Positions 6,849-11,950 of a DNA stretch of 11,950 bases are shown piece by piece. Source of the stretch: Negativibacillus sp. (GTDB taxonomy: Bacteria; Bacillota; Clostridia; Oscillospirales; Ruminococcaceae). The notes beneath the pieces were generated by a model, which made no database searches, was not told the DNA's origin, and saw only the letters and a list, made by a program, of their open reading frames with translations. The stretch is taken from NCBI GenBank assembly GCA_020024325.1, contig JAHHTY010000057.1, positions 1 through 11,950 on the forward strand. The letters run 5' to 3'. Position 1 is the first letter of the stretch. Every line of letters starts with the position of its first letter. The translations under genes were made by a program, and so were the position numbers.

Positions 6849-6943
6849 ACTATTGATTTTCTTAAAATAATTCAATAGTTCCATACATCTTTTTAAAAAG
6901 ATTGTCTTTCTTTATTACTTTTGACTATACCCTTTGCAATAGT
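6849..6943. repeat. Cluster of ACTATTG/CAATAGT half-sites upstream of the lipoprotein gene
   Basis: ACTATTGA (6849-6856) and TCAATAGT (6872-6879) form a perfect 8-bp dyad with a 15-nt spacer. A second, smaller pair follows: ACTAT (6924-6928) and CAATAGT (6937-6943). TTGACTAT occurs twice as a direct repeat (6846-6853 and 6921-6928). The cluster lies just upstream of the -35 of the lipoprotein promoter. Operator function is inferred only from the symmetry. Confidence 0.35.
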
Positions 6944-6959
6944 GTTTTTTATTAAAATT

Positions 6960-6988
6960 TTGTAAAATAATGTAATATATGTTATAAT
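6960..6988 (+). promoter_or_regulatory. Sigma-A-type promoter of the small lipoprotein gene
   Basis: TTGTAA (6960-6965), 17-bp spacer, perfect TATAAT (6983-6988). The predicted start near 6995 leaves a leader of about 39 nt with AAGGAGG at 7018-7024. Confidence 0.65.
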
Positions 6989-7033
6989 TTTGTCGTAAAT
7001 TTACTATTTCATAAATTAAGGAGGATTCATTTC

Positions 7034-7444
7034 ATGAAAAAACTTTTCTGTATTTTTTTGTTTGTATCCCTTATTTCACTATACGGATGTACAAAAGAAA
7101 ATTCTAAAGAAAATTCTATTCAATCAGACATAGAGCAAGAACAATCCGTCTGTTCTGATTTTACTGCCAAAATTGAGGACAGTATTCACTATAAAGATGG
7201 TGTACTTTCCTTTCAAGTACCTGATTCTTCCGGGAATTGGACGATTTTTATTAGTGGAAGAAGCGAAAAAGAAGGTTTTGGAGGAATGAGTTTACATTAT
7301 TTAGAAAATCAAACCTGGACTCCGGGGGATACATACTCCTTCTCTCCTGACAACAACTGTACTGATCTTATCTTTACATATTTTTACGAAGATTCCGATG
7401 GTTCCTGTGAAAACACCATTGATCTGCTTCCTTATATTCAATAG
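7034..7444 (+). CDS. Small secreted lipoprotein, function unknown
   Basis: 136 residues. A lipoprotein signal peptide (MKKLFCIFLFVSLISLYGC) is evident: basic start, hydrophobic core and lipobox LYGC with Cys19 as the lipid site. A hydrophilic linker follows (about 20-40). The mature part (about 45-136) is rich in beta-prone and aromatic residues (GVLSFQVPDSSGNWTIFISG, TYSFSPDNNCTDLIFTYFYE) and looks like one compact beta domain with two cysteines, near positions 109 and 125. I do not recognise a family. AAGGAGG lies 9 nt before the ATG. It has its own promoter and terminator and is divergent from mglB, so a shared regulatory spacer is possible, but no functional link can be shown. Confidence 0.8.
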   Translation: MKKLFCIFLFVSLISLYGCTKENSKENSIQSDIEQEQSVCSDFTAKIEDSIHYKDGVLSFQVPDSSGNWTIFISGRSEKEGFGGMSLHYLENQTWTPGDTYSFSPDNNCTDLIFTYFYEDSDGSCENTIDLLPYIQ

Positions 7445-7451
7445 ACGATTC

Positions 7452-7489
7452 AACAGGATTTCCTATACAAAAGGAAACCCTGTTTTTTT
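7452..7489 (+). terminator. Rho-independent terminator of the lipoprotein gene
   Basis: AACAGGATTTCCT (7452-7464) pairs with AGGAAACCCTGTT (7472-7484) with one internal mismatch and a 7-nt loop, running into seven T. It begins 7 nt after the stop codon. Confidence 0.88.
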
Positions 7490-7551
7490 GTTATTGTGCA
7501 CTTTAGTATAATAATCAATTATCATATTGCTATAGTCAAGTGCTATTTCTT

Positions 7552-7578
7552 TGTATAAAATAACCGTCATTTTATACA
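7552..7578. repeat. Perfect 10-bp dyad upstream of hutH, candidate operator
   Basis: TGTATAAAAT (7552-7561) and ATTTTATACA (7569-7578) are exact inverted copies around a 7-nt spacer (aaccgtc). No U tract follows, so it is not a terminator. It lies about 60 bp upstream of the hutH -35. The TGTATA element recalls GntR-type (HutC) operators known from proteobacteria, but this resemblance is loose. Confidence 0.45.
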
Positions 7579-7638
7579 TATAACCCTATATTAGTTTGAA
7601 AAGAATAGCAAAATCATCAATAAAATCCATCTTTTTGT

Positions 7639-7667
7639 TTGACACTCCATTATCTATCTGCTATCTT
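7639..7667 (+). promoter_or_regulatory. Sigma-A-type promoter of hutH
   Basis: Perfect TTGACA (7639-7644), 17-bp spacer, TATCTT (7662-7667). Transcription should start near 7674, leaving a leader of about 53 nt. Confidence 0.7.
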
Positions 7668-7726
7668 AAATATTAAGAGGACTTTATTGTCCAATAATCT
7701 ATTTCTTAGAAAAGGTGCGTGTCAAT

Positions 7727-9295
7727 ATGATTATGAATCCTTCCTCTATTAAAGAAGTGATTATCGATGGTCACAGTCTGACAATCGAATCCTTCCTTGC
7801 TGTCACCCGTTTTGGCGCCAAGGTCAGCATTTCAAAAGAGGCACTAGAAATTATGCAAAAATCCCGCGCCCTTGCCGAAAAAATTGCTTCCGAAAAACGT
7901 GTTGCGTATGGTATTACCACTGGATTTGGGGATTTTGCCCGTGTAGCTGTTCCTGAAGATATGTCAAACGCACTTTCCACAAACCTAATTCTCAGTCACT
8001 GCACCGCTACCGGTGATCCGTACTCTGAAGATGTGGTTCGAGGCATGATGCTGCTGCGCGCAAATGCTTTGTGCGGAGGCGTTTCCGGCGTTCGCCCGCT
8101 GCTGGTTGAAATGATGGTCGAAATGCTCAACAAAGGTGTACATCCCGTTGTTCCTCAAAAAGGTTCTTTAGGAGCTTCCGGTGACCTTGCTCCATTAGCA
8201 CATATGACACTTCCGATGCTCGGTAAGGGCAGAGCTGTTTATCAGGGTGTTGAGATGGACGGCGGCGAAGCAATGGAGAAAGCAGGCATCAAAGCTTTAG
8301 ATACATTGATGTGCAAAGAAGGTCTTGGTATGACCAACGGAACTTGTGCAATGACATCCGTTGGAACCCTTGCTTTATATGACACCATCTGTGCAGCACA
8401 ACTGGCTGACATTATCGGATCAATGACATTGGAGGCTTTAACCGGTCTGTTAAACGCATTTGATGAACGTGTTCACGCAGTTCGAGGTCACAAAGGTCAG
8501 CTGACTGTTGCTAAAAACTTCCGTCTGTTGACTGAAGGTTCCGAAATTCTTTCTAACTGCCAATCTGATCGTGTACAGGATGCATACTCGCTGCGTTGTA
8601 TTCCACAGGTTCATGGTGCAATCCGCGATGCAATCGACTATGTAAAAGAAAAAGTTTCTATTGAGCTGAATGCTGTTACTGATAATCCGCTGGTTTTTTT
8701 AGATGATGAAAACGTTATCTCCGGCGGAAACTTCCATGGAGAACCAATGGCTCTTGCCTTTGACTTTATGGGCATTGCTTGTTCTGAAATTGCCGATATT
8801 TCTGAACGACGCACCGAACGCATGGTAAATGCCGCTCTTTCTAACGGACTTACCCCATTCCTCACTACCGAGGGTGGTGTCAACTCCGGTTACATGATTG
8901 TCCAATATTCCGCAGCTTCTATGGTTTCCGAAAATAAAGTGTTAGCACACCCTGCAAGTGTTGACTCGATTCCTTCTTCTGCTAACCAAGAGGATATGGT
9001 TTCAATGGGAACCACCGCAGCCAGAAAAGCCGGTTGGATTGTTCAGAACACCCTTTCCGTTCTTGCTGACGAGCTTCTTACCGCTTGTCAGGCAATTGAC
9101 ATTCGCCGCAGATTAAACACCCACGGTCAGGGTATTTCCCCTGTTCATCAAAAATTATTTGACCGTGTTCGCAAAGATATTGAATTTTATGAAACCGACC
9201 GTGAATTGTGGCCTGACATCAAAGCTGCTGAAAAATTGGTTCGTAACGGAGATCTGCTTGAGATTGTCCGTGAAACAGTTGCAGACTTTGAATAA
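7727..9295 (+). CDS. hutH: Histidine ammonia-lyase (histidase)
   Basis: Removes ammonia from L-histidine to give urocanate; cytosolic homotetramer in the family. The 522-residue length is usual for the family. The self-forming MIO cofactor triad Ala-Ser-Gly (150-152) sits in GSLGASGDLAPLAH. Other signatures are YGITTGFG with the catalytic Tyr61, LILSHC (His91, the Ser-His pair typical of histidine rather than tyrosine or phenylalanine lyases) and SVDSIPSSANQEDMVSMG with Glu422, the acidic residue characteristic of histidases. KEGLGMTNGT replaces the more common KEGLALINGT. Substrate choice is supported by hutU next door. Start: a GTG at 7715 would begin inside the ribosome site (AAAGGTG, 7711-7717), so the ATG at 7727 with a 9-nt gap is preferred. 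It is followed by a structured spacer of 217 nt. Confidence 0.95.
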   Translation: MIMNPSSIKEVIIDGHSLTIESFLAVTRFGAKVSISKEALEIMQKSRALAEKIASEKRVAYGITTGFGDFARVAVPEDMSNALSTNLILSHCTATGDPYSEDVVRGMMLLRANALCGGVSGVRPLLVEMMVEMLNKGVHPVVPQKGSLGASGDLAPLAHMTLPMLGKGRAVYQGVEMDGGEAMEKAGIKALDTLMCKEGLGMTNGTCAMTSVGTLALYDTICAAQLADIIGSMTLEALTGLLNAFDERVHAVRGHKGQLTVAKNFRLLTEGSEILSNCQSDRVQDAYSLRCIPQVHGAIRDAIDYVKEKVSIELNAVTDNPLVFLDDENVISGGNFHGEPMALAFDFMGIACSEIADISERRTERMVNAALSNGLTPFLTTEGGVNSGYMIVQYSAASMVSENKVLAHPASVDSIPSSANQEDMVSMGTTAARKAGWIVQNTLSVLADELLTACQAIDIRRRLNTHGQGISPVHQKLFDRVRKDIEFYETDRELWPDIKAAEKLVRNGDLLEIVRETVADFE

Positions 9296-9302
9296 TTATA
9301 TA

Positions 9303-9378
9303 AAAGCCGGAACTCTGTTTATATAATTAAAATTAAAAGCTTACTTTTAATTTGATTTCTGGCTTTCTATGTTTTATT
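9303..9378 (+). terminator. Branched stem structure after hutH, probable weak terminator
   Basis: An outer stem pairs AAAGCCGGAA (9303-9312) with the TTCTGGCTTT run ending at 9366 (10 bp, one G-U). Inside it a second perfect hairpin joins AAATTAAAAG (9330-9339) and CTTTTAATTT (9344-9353). A T-rich tail follows (CTATGTTTTATTT). It may reduce or process read-through from hutH into hutU rather than stop it fully. Confidence 0.5.
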
Positions 9379-9406
9379 TTGCAAAGAAATTGCCTAATTT
9401 TAAAAT
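9379..9406 (+). promoter_or_regulatory. Possible own promoter of hutU
   Basis: TTGCAA (9379-9384), 16-bp spacer, TAAAAT (9401-9406). Plausible, but the region is AT-rich. If real, hutU has a leader of about 100 nt that includes the GC-rich hairpin at 9444-9468. Confidence 0.35.
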
Positions 9407-9443
9407 GTCTTGAAAAATAAAATCTACTGCTTTTGTTTTTCGC

Positions 9444-9468
9444 CCCGGCAGTTTTTAAATCTGCCGGG
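9444..9468 (+). promoter_or_regulatory. GC-rich stem-loop in the hutU leader
   Basis: CCCGGCAG (9444-9451) pairs perfectly with CTGCCGGG (9461-9468), 9-nt loop. No U tract follows on either strand, and it ends 30 nt before the AGGGGG ribosome site, so a leader role (stability or protein binding) is more likely than termination. Confidence 0.45.
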
Positions 9469-9512
9469 CACATCTTTAAAAATAGGGTTATCTTTTATAG
9501 GGGGTTTTAGCT

Positions 9513-11531
9513 ATGGATTACAAACCGGAAGAAGCGATGATGATTAAACTAGACTACGAGCTGCCGGAATATCCTTCCTTTGAAGAAGGAATCCGCCGTG
9601 CTCCAAGAAGAGAATCTCATCTAACCGAAAGTGACAAAGCGCTTGCCATCAAAAACGCTCTGCGCTACATTCATCCTGACCATCATGAACAGATGGCAAT
9701 GGAATTTGCTCAAGAGCTGGAAGAACATGGCAGAATTTACGGTTACCGCTTCCGTCCACAAGGCAAACTGCACGGAAAACCAATCGACGAATACAAGGGC
9801 AACTGCATTGAAGGCAAAGCTTTTCAGGTCATGATTGATAACAACCTTGACTTTGATGTTGCACTTTATCCGTACGAGTTGACCACTTATGGTGAAACCG
9901 GTCAGGTATGTCAAAACTGGATGCAGTATCGTTTAATCAAAAAATATCTTGAGGTATTAACCGACGATCAAACTCTTGTTGTGGAATCCGGTCATCCTCT
10001 GGGACTTTTTAAATCTCATAAAACTTCTCCCCGTGTTATCATCACCAATGGTTTGATGATTGGTATGTTTGACAATCAGCAAGCCTTTAACCGTGCTGCT
10101 GCGCTGGGCGTTGCAAACTATGGACAGATGACTGCCGGCGGTTGGATGTATATCGGACCTCAGGGAATTGTGCATGGAACCTTTAATACTTTGCTGAATG
10201 CCGGACGCCTTGTTTTGGGTGTTCCAAAAGATGGCAACCTTGCCGGTAAATTGTATGTTACTTCCGGTTTAGGCGGTATGTCCGGTGCACAGGGTAAAGC
10301 TGCTGATATTGCCGGTGCTGCCTCCATCATTGCAGAGGTTGATATTTCCCGTATTATGACTCGCTACACTCAGGGTTGGGTAGACAAATACACCGATAGC
10401 CTGGACGAAGCTCTTGCATGGGCATTAGAAGCTCAAAAAGCAAACGAACCTTGTGCAGTTGCATATCACGGTAATGTGGTCGATCTGCTGGAATTCCTGA
10501 TTGAAAAAGATGTTCATGTTGATCTGTTGTCTGACCAGACTTCCTGCCACGTTCCATATGATGGCGGTTATTGCCCACAGGGTTTAAGCTTTGAACAGCG
10601 CACTGAAATGCTTGACAAAGACCCTGAACATTTTAAAGAACTGGTAAACAAAACTTTGCGTCATCACTATGAGTTGATTTGCAAACTGCACGATAAAGGT
10701 ACATATTTCTTTGATTATGGAAACAGCTTCCTAAAAGCTGTTTATGATGCCGGTGTTCCTGAAATTTGTAAAAACGGTCACGATGAGGTAGACGGATTTG
10801 TCTTCCCATCTTACGTTGAAGATATTCTGGGTCCATGCCTCTTTGATTATGGTTATGGTCCATTCCGCTGGTGCTGTCTGTCCGGTAAACCGGAAGATTT
10901 GGATGCTACCGATGCTGCTGCAATGGAATGTATCGATCCAAATGCACGTTATCAGGATCGTGATAACTGGATTTGGGTTCGTGATGCAAAGAAAAACAAA
11001 CTGGTTGTTGGTACACAGTGCCGTATCCTCTATCAGGATGCTTATGGCAGAACAAAGATTGCTCTTAAATTTAATGAGATGGTTCGTCAAGGAAAGATTG
11101 GACCTGTTATGTTAGGACGTGACCACCACGACACTTCCGGTACCGATTCCACTTTCCGTGAAACTTCGAATATTAAAGACGGCTCCAATATTATGGCAGA
11201 TATGGCTATACAATGTTTTGCCGGAAACTGTGCCCGTGGCATGAGCCTTGTTGCTCTGCATAACGGTGGTGGAACCGGTATTGGTAAAGCTATCAATGGC
11301 GGTTTCGGTATGGTTTTGGATGGTTCATCTCGTGTAGACGAAATTTTGAAAGTTTCCATGATTTGGGACGTTATGAATGGTGTTGCTCGCCGTTCTTGGG
11401 CTAGAAATGAACATTCCATTGAAACCTGTATCGAATTTAACCAGTCCCATCCGGGTCAGTATCATATCACTCTGCCTTACATTGCAGATGATGATATTGT
11501 AGCAAAAGCTGTGGAATCTATGAACAAATAA
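9513..11531 (+). CDS. hutU: Urocanate hydratase (urocanase), long form
   Basis: Adds water to urocanate to give imidazolone propionate, using NAD+ as an electrophile; second step of histidine breakdown, cytosolic. At 672 residues it belongs to the long clade seen in Clostridia, fusobacteria and spirochaetes, about 120 residues longer than B. subtilis HutU. Visible landmarks are ETLVV-like QTLVVESGHPLGLF (153-166), ITNGLMIGMF (177-186), the NAD-binding TSGLGGMSGAQGKA (250-263 region), DQTSCHVPYDGGYCPQG (341-357), YGPFRWCC (448-455), KFNEMVRQGKIGPVMLGRDH (519-538) and the C-terminal HNGGGTGIGKAINGGFGM (583-600). The classical signature R-I-C-W with its active-site cysteine reads R-I-L-Y here (504-507). 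The ATG at 9513 has AGGGGG (9499-9504) 8 nt before it. It follows hutH on the same strand. Confidence 0.95.
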   Translation: MDYKPEEAMMIKLDYELPEYPSFEEGIRRAPRRESHLTESDKALAIKNALRYIHPDHHEQMAMEFAQELEEHGRIYGYRFRPQGKLHGKPIDEYKGNCIEGKAFQVMIDNNLDFDVALYPYELTTYGETGQVCQNWMQYRLIKKYLEVLTDDQTLVVESGHPLGLFKSHKTSPRVIITNGLMIGMFDNQQAFNRAAALGVANYGQMTAGGWMYIGPQGIVHGTFNTLLNAGRLVLGVPKDGNLAGKLYVTSGLGGMSGAQGKAADIAGAASIIAEVDISRIMTRYTQGWVDKYTDSLDEALAWALEAQKANEPCAVAYHGNVVDLLEFLIEKDVHVDLLSDQTSCHVPYDGGYCPQGLSFEQRTEMLDKDPEHFKELVNKTLRHHYELICKLHDKGTYFFDYGNSFLKAVYDAGVPEICKNGHDEVDGFVFPSYVEDILGPCLFDYGYGPFRWCCLSGKPEDLDATDAAAMECIDPNARYQDRDNWIWVRDAKKNKLVVGTQCRILYQDAYGRTKIALKFNEMVRQGKIGPVMLGRDHHDTSGTDSTFRETSNIKDGSNIMADMAIQCFAGNCARGMSLVALHNGGGTGIGKAINGGFGMVLDGSSRVDEILKVSMIWDVMNGVARRSWARNEHSIETCIEFNQSHPGQYHITLPYIADDDIVAKAVESMNK

Positions 11532-11535
11532 CTAC

Positions 11536-11587
11536 ATCTATTCTTACTCATTAAACTTTACGCGTTTGGTGCGGTTTTAGAATAGAT
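11536..11587 (+). terminator. Long-loop inverted repeat after hutU, possible terminator
   Basis: ATCTATTCT (11536-11544) and AGAATAGAT (11579-11587) are perfect inverted copies 4 nt after the hutU stop. The interior can pair further (AAAC with GTTT and CGC with GCG), and the tail is TGTATTTCC. There is no clean U run, so it may be a weak terminator or a 3'-end stabiliser. Confidence 0.4.
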
Positions 11588-11618
11588 TGTATTTCCTTAT
11601 TACTTCTTCCTTCAAAGG

Positions 11619-11714
11619 TTGCAGATCCCCCTCCATAAATTTTTATGGTGCTGCAAACCTTTGAACAAAATTTATAAATAAACTCTGAACTCTTTTTATC
11701 TCTATACTCAAAAA
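11619..11714. repeat. Exact 96-bp unit, copy 1
   Basis: Hairpin core at 11619-11656 plus a 58-nt linker. Every base matches the next unit at 11715-11810, while the sequence before 11619 is unrelated to the linker. This marks the left border of the array. Confidence 0.9.
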
Positions 11715-11810
11715 TTGCAGATCCCCCTCCATAAATTTTTATGGTGCTGCAAACCTTTGAACAAAATTTATAAATAAACTCTGAACTCTTTTTATCTCTA
11801 TACTCAAAAA
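11715..11810. repeat. Exact 96-bp unit, copy 2
   Basis: Identical to 11619-11714; the match continues for 16 nt into copy 3 (to 11826) and then breaks at the inner stem. The identity implies a recent duplication or continuing homogenisation. Confidence 0.9.
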
Positions 11811-11846
11811 TTGCAGATCCCCCTCCGTATTTCATGCGGTGCTGCA
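11811..11846. repeat. Diverged hairpin copy 3
   Basis: TTGCAG (11811-11816), C-rich strand, inner stem CCGTAT/ATGCGG and CTGCA (11842-11846). The inner-stem T-G pair is a wobble only in plus-strand RNA. The linker after it is different from those of copies 1 and 2 except for its last 23 nt. Confidence 0.8.
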
Positions 11847-11916
11847 TTCTTTTGATGGTCTTTCGCTTTAAGCATATCTTTTATTTGTTTAACCTTTTTA
11901 TCTCTATACTCAAAAA

Positions 11917-11950
11917 TTGCAGGTCCCCCTCCGCATTTCATGCGGTGCTG
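11917..11950. repeat. Diverged hairpin copy 4, truncated by the window end
   Basis: TTGCAGG (11917-11923), then the C-rich strand and the perfect inner stem CCGCAT/ATGCGG, ending at CTG at the window edge. One change in the C-rich strand (GATC to GGTC) relative to the other copies. Confidence 0.8.

Larger units (their letters stand above)
11619..11950. repeat. Array of at least four hairpin repeats, continuing beyond the window
   Basis: Four copies begin at 11619, 11715, 11811 and 11917. The core is 37-38 nt: TTGCAG, then (A/G)TCCCCCT, then an inner palindrome (CCATAA/TTATGG in copies 1-2; CCGTAT/ATGCGG in copy 3; CCGCAT/ATGCGG in copy 4), then TG and CTGCA(A). Outer and inner stems are separated by an 8-nt C-rich strand on one side and only 2 nt on the other. 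About 23 nt before copies 2-4 (CTTTTTATCTCTATACTC and five A) are also conserved. Periods are 96, 96 and 106 bp. Copy 4 is cut by the window edge. This is unlike a CRISPR array: the repeats are structured, their spacing is irregular and the spacers are related or identical. Function unknown. Confidence 0.85.

Noticed and set aside
7501..7550. A second promoter (TATAAT-like at 7506-7513 region) before hutH
   Set aside because: No properly spaced -35 partner could be found; the promoter at 7639-7667 is far better.
7715..7726. GTG at 7715 as hutH start
   Set aside because: It lies inside the only ribosome site (AAAGGTG); the ATG at 7727 has normal spacing.
9621..11419. Several 70-120-codon frames inside hutU on both strands
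   Set aside because: All lie within a well-conserved urocanase and have no family features or ribosome sites.
11619..11656. Repeat hairpins as hutU terminators
   Set aside because: On the plus strand the stem is followed by AACCTTTGA, not a U tract. On the minus strand TTTTTG follows, but no minus-strand gene is convincingly upstream.
11619..11950. CRISPR array
   Set aside because: Repeats are hairpins with irregular spacing (96, 96, 106), the linkers are identical or related rather than unique, and no cas gene is present.

Overview
The window comes from a low-GC, Gram-positive, endospore-forming anaerobe of the Clostridia type, probably a gut commensal. The evidence is a mother-cell sporulation sigma factor with a hydrophobic pro-leader, strong purine-rich Shine-Dalgarno (SD) sites before almost every gene, AT-rich spacers, U-tract terminators, lipoprotein signal peptides and a TTG start. 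Species cannot be fixed from the sequence alone.

Layout. (1) 1-590, minus: 5' part of sigK (pro-sigma-K), cut by the window edge. (2) 591-929: divergent spacer with a sigma-E/K-like promoter for sigK and a sigma-A-like promoter for the next gene. (3) 930-1595, plus: a (beta/alpha)-barrel protein of a conserved but functionally unproven family; a strong bidirectional terminator follows. (4) 1732-2271, minus: GNAT acetyltransferase. (5) 2364-2624, minus: small coiled-coil/single-membrane-helix protein, cut off from the operon upstream of it by a 15-bp terminator. (6) 2747-6598, minus: mglB-mglA-mglC, a complete galactose/methyl-galactoside ABC importer with a strong promoter, a 5'-end stem-loop in the leader and a terminator-like hairpin between mglB and mglA. 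(7) 6599-7033: divergent regulatory spacer rich in dyads. (8) 7034-7444, plus: small unknown lipoprotein. (9) 7445-7726: terminator, a perfect 10-bp dyad and a near-consensus promoter. (10) 7727-9295 hutH and 9513-11531 hutU, plus: histidine ammonia-lyase and a long-form urocanate hydratase, the first two steps of histidine degradation. (11) 11532-11950: a short structured tail, then an array of at least four hairpin repeats running off the window.

How the parts work together. MglB captures sugar at the membrane surface, MglC forms the pore and MglA drives transport; the intergenic hairpin should make MglB more abundant than the other two. HutH turns histidine into urocanate plus ammonia, and HutU hydrates urocanate to imidazolone propionate; later hut genes are not in the window. 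SigK would act only during sporulation.

Most of the window is ordinary accessory metabolism. The least explained part is the repeat array at the right edge: conserved stem-loops whose loop-closing stem varies in a compensatory way, each with a C-rich strand resembling the anti-Shine-Dalgarno end of 16S rRNA, and with two exact 96-bp units in tandem.
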